10,280 nucleotides of DNA from Methanocorpusculum sp. (GTDB lineage Archaea; Halobacteriota; Methanomicrobia; Methanomicrobiales; Methanocorpusculaceae), in the NCBI GenBank assembly GCA_029986195.1, contig DALTYF010000016.1, positions 1-10,280 on the forward strand, in the 5' to 3' direction. Positions within the stretch are counted from its first letter, which is position 1. Every line of letters starts with the position of its first letter. This document shows positions 1 through 6,926 of the stretch, in pieces. The notes under the pieces are model-generated. The model saw only the letters and a program-made list of their open reading frames with translations, did no database searches and was not told the DNA's origin. A program made the position numbers and the translations under genes.

Positions 1-1
1 T

Positions 2-88
2 CATCTTGACTTAGAACCACACGAGATGGTTGGCGCGAAGGGCGCAAAGAACTACATCTTTTCGTGGCATCACAGAACAAACAGATGA
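2..88 (+). CDS. possible 3' end of an upstream gene (partial)
   Basis: The frame starting at base 2 is open up to a TGA at 86-88; the other two plus-strand frames stop within the first 14 bases. It would encode a 28-residue C-terminal tail ending in WHHRTNR, about 28 bases before the proposed mbhA start. Its codons look ordinary for the region. A frame this short can be open by chance and I do not recognise the protein, so this is only a candidate. If real, the gene ahead of the hydrogenase operon is co-directional and may be co-transcribed, since no clear TATA box is visible in 1-116. Confidence 0.3.
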   Translation, partial: HLDLEPHEMVGAKGAKNYIFSWHHRTNR

Positions 89-116
89 ACACAACCACAG
101 AAGGACGGTAGCACCG

Positions 117-658
117 ATGAAAAGCATCGTTCCTTTCTTATCGGCAAAACAATTGCCGCATTCATCATCTATCTGGTCTTATCCATAGGAAGTGCCGGGG
201 AAACCAACTCGATTCTCCTCTGGTCCGTACCCGAACTCATTATTGGACTAATCCTTTCAATTATTACCGGGCTGCTATGCCGCAAGCTCTGGCAGGGAAA
301 ACGCTACACCATGGCCAACCCCCTTCGCTGGCTTCTGCTTGCCGTCTATATCATTCCGTTTGTAATCGAACTGATTATCGCAAACCTGACCGTTGCATGG
401 AAGATACTCACCGGCAGAAACATCCGTCCGGGCATCGTCAAACTCACGTCCGGCCTGAAAACGGATGCCGGAGCACTCCTGCTCTCCGCATCCATCACGT
501 TCCAGCACGGAACCGCAACCGTTGACATCAACGAAAAAACCCGCGAGATGTACATCCACTGCCTCGACGTCGGCGATGCCCCGCAGAAGACCATGGAGTC
601 CGGCAAAATCTTTGCCAAACTCGATCTCGCCAAATGGATCCGGAGGATCACCGAATGA
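117..658 (+). CDS. mbhA: MbhA / MrpE-like antiporter subunit E (5' end frameshifted)
   Basis: Membrane subunit of the cation-translocating module of the Mbh hydrogenase, homologous to MrpE/MnhE of Na+/H+ antiporters. From Met311 the protein is intact (115 aa) and includes the family-typical run RPGIVKL, a segment around VDINE, and a C-terminal soluble tail. The same frame is open well upstream of 311 and encodes two hydrophobic segments typical of the family N-terminus, so 311 is probably not the true start. ATG117, preceded by a weak purine-rich site (AAGGACGG), is in another frame; adding one G at the GG of 143-144 joins it to the main frame and gives about 180 aa, near the family size. The stop TGA overlaps the ATG of mbhB. 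As written, only an internally started product could be made in one frame. Confidence 0.8.
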
Positions 659-915
659 TCGACATCTTCATGATAGCCGCAATCATCTTCGTCCTCCTCA
701 TCTTCGCATGCGGAGTTCGGATGTGGCTTGGCCCCACCAACGCCGACCGGATGCTGGCACTTGACGTCATCAACGCACTCGTCGTCATCATCATGATCAT
801 CCTCTCCATCCGCTTCCAGCAGCCGGGTTTCATCGATGTTGCAATCGTCTACGCTCTGCTCTCCTTTGTCGGCACACTCTACGTCGCAAAACTCATCAGA
901 GGTGATCTCGAATGA
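655..915 (+). CDS. mbhB: MbhB / MrpF-like antiporter subunit F
   Basis: Small membrane protein of 86 aa with three predicted transmembrane helices, matching MrpF/MnhF. The family signature GPTNADRMLALD (about residues 27-38) lies between helices 1 and 2, and FIDVAIVYALLSF forms the last helix. It belongs to the antiporter-like module of the Mbh complex and acts in the cytoplasmic membrane. An in-frame ATG at 634 exists, but ATG655 is preferred: it overlaps the mbhA stop as ATGA and has a GGAGG site at 642-646. The gene overlaps mbhC by 4 bases, which implies translational coupling. Confidence 0.93.
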   Translation: MIDIFMIAAIIFVLLIFACGVRMWLGPTNADRMLALDVINALVVIIMIILSIRFQQPGFIDVAIVYALLSFVGTLYVAKLIRGDLE

Positions 916-1292
916 TCGAAACCGCAATCGTCATCCTTGTCCTGCTGTCGCTCGTCTTCAGCATCCTCGGCGTTGCCGGTCTGTTCCGGTTCCCGGACTT
1001 CTACACCCGCATCCACGCCGCAGGTCTCGTCGGCAGTTTCGGTCTCCTGTTTGCTGGATTCGCCGTCCTGCTCTACGCATACGTCCTGTATGCCGCAGGC
1101 GAAGCCGCATGGTTCAACTACAGCGCCCACGTACTTCTGGCGCTCGCCGTCGTCGTGGTTACCGCAACCACCTCGACCCACGCTATTGCCCGCAGCGCCT
1201 ACCGCAGCGGCAACATGCCAAAAGACGCGAGTATCGACGCCCTTGCCGAGGACGAACCAAAAATGAGGGCACAGGAGGAGGCACGCAAATGA
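912..1292 (+). CDS. mbhC: MbhC / MrpG-like antiporter subunit G
   Basis: Membrane protein of 126 aa with three predicted helices, homologous to MrpG/MnhG. The diagnostic motif GLFRFPDFYTRIHAAG spans about residues 23-38 at the end of helix 1. The C-terminal ~30 residues are charged and hydrophilic and are probably cytoplasmic. It is part of the Mrp-like Na+/H+ unit attached to the hydrogenase. It starts on an ATGA overlap with mbhB and ends on an ATGA overlap with mbhD. Confidence 0.93.
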   Translation: MIETAIVILVLLSLVFSILGVAGLFRFPDFYTRIHAAGLVGSFGLLFAGFAVLLYAYVLYAAGEAAWFNYSAHVLLALAVVVVTATTSTHAIARSAYRSGNMPKDASIDALAEDEPKMRAQEEARK

Positions 1293-1555
1293 TCGAACTC
1301 TTCCCGGCATCCTATGCCGTCCTGCACGTCCTCTTCCTCGCCGCCATGATTCTCTGCGCCGTCGCCGTCTTCTACCTAAAAGACCTCATCGCCGCAGCCA
1401 TCGCCTTTGCCGCGTTCAGCTTCCTGCTGGCTCTGGAGTTCTTTATCCTGCAGGCGCCCGACGTCGCCATCGCCGAAGCATCTATCGGGGCAGGAATCTC
1501 CACCGCCATTCTCATCATCGCCATCCGCGGAACAACCCGCGAGGAGGGCGAGTAA
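1289..1555 (+). CDS. mbhD: MbhD, MrpA C-terminal-like membrane subunit (DUF4040-type)
   Basis: Small membrane protein of 88 aa with three hydrophobic segments. The motif QAPDVAIAEASIGAG (about residues 54-68) is characteristic of MbhD and of the corresponding piece of MrpA/MrpB-type antiporter subunits; the acidic residues in it are thought to line an ion path. ATG1289 overlaps the mbhC stop and is preceded by the strong site AGGAGG. The frame is open further upstream (from 836), but that part lies over mbhB and mbhC and is a shadow. Confidence 0.9.
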   Translation: MIELFPASYAVLHVLFLAAMILCAVAVFYLKDLIAAAIAFAAFSFLLALEFFILQAPDVAIAEASIGAGISTAILIIAIRGTTREEGE

Positions 1556-1556
1556 G

Positions 1557-1830
1557 ATGGCACGCTGCTCAGTTCCGCCCAAGCTCGCGATATTTTTGAT
1601 CATCGCAGTCACGCTTATCCTGCTGCTGCCGGCGTTCGGCCTCTCGTCGGCCACCCGCTCGCATCCGCAACCGATCAGTACTATATCGACAACACGCAGG
1701 AACAGACCGGATCGAACAACGCCGTCACCGCGATCGTCTTCGACTTCCGCGGATTTGACACCCTCGGTGAAGCGACCGTTCTCTTCATCGCCTTTTGGGC
1801 GTATCCATGTTCTTCAGGAGGAGACACTAA
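1557..1830 (+). pseudogene. mbhE: MbhE membrane subunit, two frameshifts as written
   Basis: Small membrane subunit of the Mbh antiporter-like module. The protein is preserved but split over three frames. Residues 1-31 (MARCSVPPKLAIFL...) are in the frame of ATG1557. A middle section (GHPLASATDQYYIDNT, then AIVFDFRGFDTLGEATVLFIA) is in the next frame, and the end (LGVSMFFRRRH, stop 1828-1830) in the third. FDFRGFDTLGE is the conserved stretch of the MbhE / MrpB N-terminal-like family. Restoring one base near 1649-1650 (GG to GGG) and one near 1793-1797 (TTTT or the adjacent G) gives a continuous 91-residue protein with two helices. There is no in-frame stop in the corrected reading. The stop overlaps the mbhF ATG as TAATG. 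Sequencing error is more likely than decay. Confidence 0.8.
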
Positions 1831-2353
1831 TGGTTACCGGACTTATCGGACGATCTGCAGGACGCCTGCTCGTTCCCTTCATCTTCATCTTCGGCTTCTA
1901 CATCGTAGCCCACGGTCACCTCTCGCCCGGCGGAGGATTCCAGGGCGGAGCAGTTATTGCAACCGGCGTAGCCCTCGTGCTCGTCTGCTACTACTACCGC
2001 GAGTGCATGGAACACTTCATCGAAGCAAAGAACTTCAAACTCATCGAATCCGCCGGTCTGATATTCTTTATCTGCACCGCCCTTGCCGGACTCCTCCTTG
2101 CATCCAGCTTCTTCTTAAACTGGCTCAACGCCAGCGGCGGCCTCTTCGGCAACCCGGTTGCCTACGGCGTCAACGCAGGCGACCTGTTCACCGCCGGAAC
2201 CATTCCGCTGATGAACTTCGCCGTCGGTATCGAAGTCTTTGCAGGACTCTCGGTCGTGATGCTCTACATGTTTGCCGGACTCAAAGAGACCACCAAAGAA
2301 GAGGACGATGCCGAACCGCACAACTTCGCCCAGAGGGAGGAGAGCTGCCATGA
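1830..2353 (+). CDS. mbhF: MbhF / MrpB-like antiporter subunit B (3' end uncertain)
   Basis: Membrane protein with about four helices, homologous to MrpB/MnhB. The signature AHGHLSPGGGFQGG lies at residues 27-40. It is a subunit of the Na+/H+ antiporter-like module. As written, the frame continues to a stop at 2460-2462, giving 210 aa and a 113-base overlap with mbhG, unlike every other junction in the operon. Adding one G at the GGG near 2335-2337 would instead end the protein at a TGA at 2351-2353 that overlaps the mbhG ATG (about 174 aa, tail GGELP), matching the ATGA pattern used elsewhere. I give the corrected end; the longer reading to 2462 remains possible. Confidence 0.82.
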
Positions 2354-2697
2354 TCGCAAACCTTCCGTTCATCGCGGTTGCGCTTCTGATAGGCATTGCC
2401 TTTGCGATGATTCTCCTCAAACGCAACATGATCAAGATGATCATGGGACTTGGCATCCTTGAAGGAGCGGTCAACCTCTTCCTGGTCAGCCTCGGCTACC
2501 GGGAAGACGGCATTGCGCCGATCTTCACGAGCGCCCCCGCAGACCCGACCATGGTTATGCCGACGGTTCAGGCGCTGACCTTAACCAACATCGTTATCGG
2601 CGTTGCGACAACCGCACTGATGCTCGTCTTCGTGATGCTTATCTACAAGAAGTACGGCACCGTCAACGCCAATGAGATGCGGAGGCTCAAAGAATGA
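2350..2697 (+). CDS. mbhG: MbhG / MrpC-like (NuoK-like) antiporter subunit C
   Basis: Membrane protein of 115 aa with three helices, homologous to MrpC/MnhC and NuoK. The conserved stretch GLGILEGAVNLFLVSLGY is at about residues 33-50, and DPTMVMPTVQALTLTNIVIG matches the family DP..QAL.LT.IVIG motif. The glutamate in helix 2 corresponds to the conserved acidic residue of the NuoK family. ATG2350 has a GGGAGGAG ribosome site just upstream. An in-frame ATG at 2272 lies inside mbhF and is not used. The stop overlaps mbhH as ATGA. Confidence 0.94.
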   Translation: MIANLPFIAVALLIGIAFAMILLKRNMIKMIMGLGILEGAVNLFLVSLGYREDGIAPIFTSAPADPTMVMPTVQALTLTNIVIGVATTALMLVFVMLIYKKYGTVNANEMRRLKE

Positions 2698-4271
2698 ACG
2701 CCGACCTGTTCCTCGCGAACCTGCCGGCGCTGCTGATTGCAGTACCGCTGTTTGGCGCATTCATGACGCCGGTCTTCGGCCGGTTCCTGCCGAAGATCCG
2801 GGACGCCTGGGTCATTCTCGCAAGCTTCGCCGCATCCGCGGTTGCGATTCTCCTCGCAGCCCAGGTCTATGCCAAAGGCGCAGTCATCTACGTCTTCGGC
2901 ACAGCGCCCGGAACCGGCGCAATCCCTCCGGATTCGGGCGGTATTCCCATCCGCATCCTCTTCAACATCGACGGATTTGGCGCATTCATGCTCATCTCCG
3001 CAGCGATTGTATCGTTTGCGGTGATTCTCTACCTCACGGTCTCGCAGAGCAGACGCAGTTCTCGGTCCGAGTTCTATGCCCTCTACCTCCTGCTGGTCGC
3101 GGGAGTCTTCGGCATGGTCTCGACCGGGGACTTGTTCAACTTCTTCGTGTTCCTGGAGATCAACTCCCTTGCGGCTTCGGCGATAATTGCGTATCACCGC
3201 AATGGCGGACTTGCCGCGGAAGGCGCACTGAAGTACTTAATCATGAACACCGTCGGCGGCCTGATGATTCTGTTCGCCATCGGCCTTCTCTATGCGCAGT
3301 ACAACTCGCTCAACATGGCGGTCATCGCCGGCAGTTTGTCGCTTACCACGCTGAATATGCTGGCGCTCGTCCTCTTCATTGCAGGACTTGCCACCAAAGC
3401 GGGAGCCGTGCCGTTCCACTTTGCAACGCCCGACGCCTACTCGGTCGCGCCGTCCGGCGTGACGGCACTCATGATCGTCGCAAGTCAGGCGGGTCTGTAT
3501 GGAATGTTCCGGATTCTGTTCTCGGTCTACGGCGGTGTCTTCACCTCCGCAACCGTGGGCTGGATTGTGATCGTCCTTGGTGTTCTTTCGATGTTCGTCG
3601 GGGTTACGATGGCTATCCCGCAGAAGGATATCAAACGGCTGCTGTCGTATCACGCAGTTTCCCAGACCGGCTACATGCTGCTCGGTGTGGGTGTTGCCCT
3701 CGCTGTGCTCGGCGACGTGACCCTTACGAATGCGTTCGGCAAGATGGCAATGGAGGGAGGTCTCTTCCATATCATCAACCACGCAATGTACAAGGGACTG
3801 CTGTTCCTCGCGGTCGGCGCGGTGATTTACCGTACCGGCGTGTGGAACCTGAACGAGATGGGAGGTCTCGGCCACAAAATGAAGTGGACGATGATCTTCT
3901 TCTTCATCGGTGCTCTTGCAATCGCCGGCATTCCGCCGTTCAACGGCTTTGCCTCAAAACTGATGATCTATGAATCAACATTTGCATTCAATCCGGCAAT
4001 CGCAATCATTGCCATGGTCGTGAATATCTTAACCCTCGCCTCCTTCATGAAGGTGTTCCACTCGGTCTTTATGGGACCGGAGCTGCCGGAGTATGCGGGT
4101 GTGCGGGAGGTTCCCCGGCGGATGCTTGCCGGCATGGCAATTCTTGCCGTGTTTGTTGTCGCGTTCGGTCTGGTGCCGGACCTCGTGGTTGACACCCTGA
4201 TTGCACCGGCAGCTGATGCCCTGCTCCATCAGGGACAGTATATTATGTCGGTTCTTGGAGGCGGATTATGA
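2694..4271 (+). CDS. mbhH: MbhH / MrpD-like proton-pumping antiporter subunit
   Basis: Large polytopic membrane protein (525 aa, about 14 helices) of the proton_antipo_M family, homologous to MrpD and NuoL/M/N. It is the main candidate for H+ translocation in the complex. The expected charged residues inside the membrane are present: Glu155 in FVFLEINSLAAS, Lys235 in GLATKAGAVPFHF, His320 in LLSYHAVSQTGYM, Lys367 in INHAMYKGLLFL and Lys422 in PPFNGFASKLM. Length and motif order are normal and the frame is intact. It overlaps mbhG and mbhI by 4 bases each. Confidence 0.96.
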   Translation: MNADLFLANLPALLIAVPLFGAFMTPVFGRFLPKIRDAWVILASFAASAVAILLAAQVYAKGAVIYVFGTAPGTGAIPPDSGGIPIRILFNIDGFGAFMLISAAIVSFAVILYLTVSQSRRSSRSEFYALYLLLVAGVFGMVSTGDLFNFFVFLEINSLAASAIIAYHRNGGLAAEGALKYLIMNTVGGLMILFAIGLLYAQYNSLNMAVIAGSLSLTTLNMLALVLFIAGLATKAGAVPFHFATPDAYSVAPSGVTALMIVASQAGLYGMFRILFSVYGGVFTSATVGWIVIVLGVLSMFVGVTMAIPQKDIKRLLSYHAVSQTGYMLLGVGVALAVLGDVTLTNAFGKMAMEGGLFHIINHAMYKGLLFLAVGAVIYRTGVWNLNEMGGLGHKMKWTMIFFFIGALAIAGIPPFNGFASKLMIYESTFAFNPAIAIIAMVVNILTLASFMKVFHSVFMGPELPEYAGVREVPRRMLAGMAILAVFVVAFGLVPDLVVDTLIAPAADALLHQGQYIMSVLGGGL

Positions 4272-4606
4272 TTGGAACAGTTGTGACCGGATTCGGATTC
4301 TGGAATCCGTTTATCTGGCTTATTGTCATCGCGGTTGCCCTCCTCTTCTCCTGGCTCATCTGGAGATGCGGCGAGTCCGACTACGAGGAAAATATCGAGG
4401 CTACCGCGCCGTATCTGTCCGGAAACGCCGAGCCGGAGAAAGGAGCCGTCCACATCCGTGCCGGAAATATGTACTGGGGATTTACCAAGGCACTGTCGGC
4501 GTACTATAACCGCCTGGTTCCGCTGCATTCGGGAATCGTGACCGATTACGTCTCCTGGTTCCTGATTGGTGTTGTGATCCTCTTCGTGGTGGTGATTCTC
4601 GTATGA
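4268..4606 (+). CDS. mbhI: MbhI membrane subunit (lateral helix / NuoL C-terminal-like)
   Basis: Protein of 112 aa with an N-terminal helix (about residues 12-32), a hydrophilic middle and a C-terminal helix (about 93-112). The segment GNMYWGFTKALSAYYNRLV resembles the amphipathic part after which NuoL-type subunits end. In the Pyrococcus complex MbhI lies between the antiporter module and the hydrogenase arm and contributes a lateral helix along MbhH. Its position between mbhH and mbhJ matches that gene order. The assignment rests mainly on synteny, size and this motif. Confidence 0.82.
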   Translation: MIGTVVTGFGFWNPFIWLIVIAVALLFSWLIWRCGESDYEENIEATAPYLSGNAEPEKGAVHIRAGNMYWGFTKALSAYYNRLVPLHSGIVTDYVSWFLIGVVILFVVVILV

Positions 4607-5040
4607 AACTGACAACGTCACTGAACCGTTCGCTGTGGGTGTTCCATTTCAACAGCGGTTCGTGTAACGGCTGCGACATTGAGATTGTGGCAACCCTTAC
4701 GCCCCGCTACGATCCGGAGCGGTTCGGCGTGAAGCTGGTCGTTTCTCCGCGTCACGCGGATGTCCTTTTGGTAACGGGTCCGGTTACGAACCAGATGGCC
4801 GACCGGCTGCGGCGGGTGTATGCCCAGATGCCGGGGCCGAAGGTGGTCATGGTGGTCGGTACCTGCGGGCAGTCCGGAGGTGTGTTCAGTACCTCCTACA
4901 ACCTCGCAGGTCCGATCGATCAGATTATCCCGGTGGACGTCTATGTGCCGGGCTGTGCCCCGCGGCCGGAGGCGATCATTCAGGGAGTGGTGAGCGCGAT
5001 TGCAAAGCTTGAAAGACTCGAAGGAGGTGCCAAACAATGA
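4603..5040 (+). CDS. mbhJ: MbhJ, [NiFe]-hydrogenase small subunit
   Basis: Small subunit of 145 aa that holds one [4Fe-4S] cluster next to the NiFe site, as in group 4 hydrogenases and NuoB. The ligands can be read as Cys21 and Cys24 (SGSCNGCDIE), Cys88 (GTCGQSGG) and Cys118 (PGCAPRPE). It lacks the long C-terminal domain of uptake hydrogenases, which supports group 4. It passes electrons from MbhL to the clusters of MbhN. It overlaps mbhI (ATGA) upstream and mbhK (ATGA) downstream; AAGGAGGTG at 5022-5030 is the mbhK ribosome site. Confidence 0.96.
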   Translation: MKLTTSLNRSLWVFHFNSGSCNGCDIEIVATLTPRYDPERFGVKLVVSPRHADVLLVTGPVTNQMADRLRRVYAQMPGPKVVMVVGTCGQSGGVFSTSYNLAGPIDQIIPVDVYVPGCAPRPEAIIQGVVSAIAKLERLEGGAKQ

Positions 5041-5436
5041 CGGACGAAATTCTTCCGGCAGCAGCTGTTGTCGAACGCCTGACGGCGGCGCTGGGGAGTG
5101 CGGTGATCGATTCCCGCATTCAGATCAGAGCGGAGGGAAAGGAGAAGCGGGAGAACACCAACATCTGGATTACGATTCGGCGCGATGCAGTGCATGCCGC
5201 GGTTGAGGCGCTGATGCAGATCTGGTATCCGCATCTCTCCTGCATTGCAGGGTATGACAAAGGCGCTGATTCGCCCGACCTGCGTGTGCAGTACATCTTC
5301 TCGATCTACGGGGGCGTTGCCGCCTCCGAATACATGGTGATCTTTTCGCTGGACGTGCCCAAGGCGGACGCCCGTCTTCCGACGATCACCGATCTGCTGG
5401 AAGGTGCAGCGTTTACGGAACGCGAGAAGACCGAGT

Positions 5437-5473
5437 ATCTCGGAATTTCCATCGATGGTCTTCCCGCAGCGGG
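5437..5473 (+). repeat. 37-bp direct repeat, copy 1 (within mbhK)
   Basis: Exact 37-bp copy of 5508-5544; bases on both outer sides differ. It encodes the conserved mbhK stretch LGISIDGLPAAG. It contains a perfect 10-bp palindrome CCATCGATGG (5449-5458) and the inverted repeat CCCGC-A-GCGGG (5463-5473). Confidence 0.97.
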
Positions 5474-5507
5474 CTTCGGGGTGTTTGCGTCGTCGTTCGT
5501 GGGTGCC

Positions 5508-5544
5508 ATCTCGGAATTTCCATCGATGGTCTTCCCGCAGCGGG
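5508..5544 (+). repeat. 37-bp direct repeat, copy 2 (within mbhK)
   Basis: Exact copy of 5437-5473, offset by 71 bases, with a 34-bp unique segment (5474-5507) between the copies. The 34 bp match neither the sequence before copy 1 nor the sequence after copy 2, so this is not a simple tandem duplication. The 71-bp offset is not a multiple of three and causes the frame break in mbhK. This copy leads into the native downstream coding sequence. Confidence 0.97.
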
Positions 5545-5699
5545 GCATAAGTTCTTCCTGCCGCAGGAGTTCCCGGATAATGTGTATCCTCTCCGAAAGG
5601 ACGACAAGAAGATTCCCGATTCGATGATAAAAGACCTCTGGGCATGTGGTCGGCCTGCGGGCCGGCCTCCTGCACCGCTCAACGGAGGTGAAGGAGTAA

Positions 5700-6926
5700 A
5701 TGGCAAAGACAGCTTCCTACATCGTGCCGGTCGGCCCGATCCATCCGGCTCTGAAAGAGCCGGTTCACATTGAGCTGACGGTTGTCGGGGAAGAGGTCAT
5801 CTCCGCCGACTTCACGCCCGGCCAGACTCACCGCGGTATTGAGTGGATGGGTCTTTCCCGCAATCCGGTACAGATCGTCCACCTGACGGGCAGAATCTGT
5901 GGTATCTGCGGCGTGACCCATTCGCTTGCGTTTGCCCGGGCGGTTGAGCAGATTGCAGACATCACGGTTCCGGAGCGGGCCGACTACGTCAGAGTGATCA
6001 TTGCCGAGTTTGAGCGTATTCAGTCCCACCTGCTCTGGGCGGCGTTGCGGCGCATGAACTCGGATTTGACACGCTGTTCTATCTGGCGTGGCGGGTTCGC
6101 GAGGAGGCGATGGATGCAATCGAGTGCATCACCGGCAACCGCGTGAACTATGATATCATCCAGATAGGCGGTGTCCGCCGCGATATTACGGAGGCCCAGC
6201 ACGCGCAGATTCGCCGCTGTCTTGACAGCTACAAGGAGCTGTTCGGGAAGCTGAAGACGCTGTTCCTTGAGGATGCGGTTATCAACTCCCGCTGCAAGGG
6301 TGTCGGCCTGCTCTCGTTTGAAAAAGCGATGGCCTACTCCACGGTCGGTCCTACGGCGCGGGCTTCGGGCTGCACCGCGGATCTCCGGGTGGATTATCCG
6401 TATGCGGCCTACGGCGATCTTGACCTGAAGCCGGTTCTGCCGACGGCCTACGGGACGGAGGTGAACGGCGATACGTATGATCGAATCGTTGTCCGCATCT
6501 TTGAGATTGCCCAGTCGATTGAGATCATTGAGGAGTGTCTGGCCAATATGCCGGCCGGCCCTGTCCTCTGGGAGGAGAAGGTGGCAAAGATTCTTGCGGC
6601 CTGCAAGAAGGCCGAGGGTGAAGCCGTCGGCCGCCATGAAAGCCCCCCGCGGCGAGTGTCTGCACTACGTTGCCCTGGAGAAGGCGGAGGCGCCGATCGC
6701 CTGGAAGGTGAAGGCGTCCTCGTACAGTAATCTGCATGTCTGGCCGCTGATTCTGAAAGGTGCCCAGCTTGCGGATATTCCGATCATCGTGGCTTCGGTT
6801 GATCCGTGTCTGTCGTGTACGGACCGCGTTGCGATTACGGATGCGGATGCACATAAGACGAAGATATTCACCAAGGAGGAGCTGACCAGGATGTCGTATG
6901 AGAAGACGCAGAGGATGCGAGCATGA
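5700..6926 (+). pseudogene. mbhL: MbhL, [NiFe]-hydrogenase large subunit, two compensating frameshifts as written
   Basis: Catalytic subunit of a group 4 [NiFe] hydrogenase: H2 oxidation/H+ reduction linked to ferredoxin. The NiFe ligand motifs are both present: RICGICGVTH (residues 65-74, Cys67/Cys70) and DPCLSC (about 368-373, Cys370/Cys373). Both CxxC pairs intact argue for a hydrogenase and against the related Mbs/Mbx sulfane reductases, which lack some of these cysteines. About 35 residues follow the last cysteine, consistent with a processed C-terminal extension. Frame breaks lie at 6041-6042 (one G missing; SHLLWA should continue GVAAHELGFDTLFYLAW) and at 6639-6648 (one extra A or C; GRHE then PRGECLHYVALE). 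They cancel, giving a 408-residue protein of normal size. The remaining coding sequence is well preserved. Confidence 0.9.

Larger units (their letters stand above)
5037..5699 (+). pseudogene. mbhK: MbhK, NuoC-like 30-kDa subunit, interrupted by a 71-bp insertion
   Basis: Soluble subunit homologous to NuoC / the 30-kDa subunit of complex I, which packs against MbhL on the cytoplasmic side. The N-terminal part reads normally to TEREKTEYLGISIDGLP, matching the family G.(x)2.G.P stretch. After position 5473 the frame is broken by a segment ending in a second copy of the same 37 bp. Deleting 71 bp joins GLPAAG to HKFFLPQEFPDNVYPLRKDDKKIPD and restores the NuoC-like PLRKD signature. As written, the first frame stops at 5627. 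The restored frame has no stop before mbhL and would run to 5773; removing one G near 5682-5683 would end it at TAA 5697-5699 with tail NEVKE (about 196 aa). I use 5699 as the likely native end. Confidence 0.82.

Noticed and set aside
346..927. 193-codon minus-strand frame rich in Asp/Glu
   Set aside because: It is antisense to mbhA and mbhB, which have clear family motifs; the acidic runs come from reading ATC/GTC-rich coding sequence backwards.
836..1288. Long upstream extension of mbhD (frame open from 836)
   Set aside because: It overlaps mbhB and mbhC entirely, and the MbhD homology begins at ATG1289 with a good ribosome site.
5437..5544. Minimal CRISPR array (two 37-bp repeats, one 34-bp spacer)
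   Set aside because: The repeat encodes the conserved LGISIDGLP stretch of MbhK in frame, there is only one spacer, and no cas genes or leader are near. Geometry alone is not enough.
117..6926. Programmed frameshifting as the cause of the frame breaks
   Set aside because: The sites differ in direction and sequence, no common slippery heptamer or downstream structure is apparent, and related operons are not known to need it.
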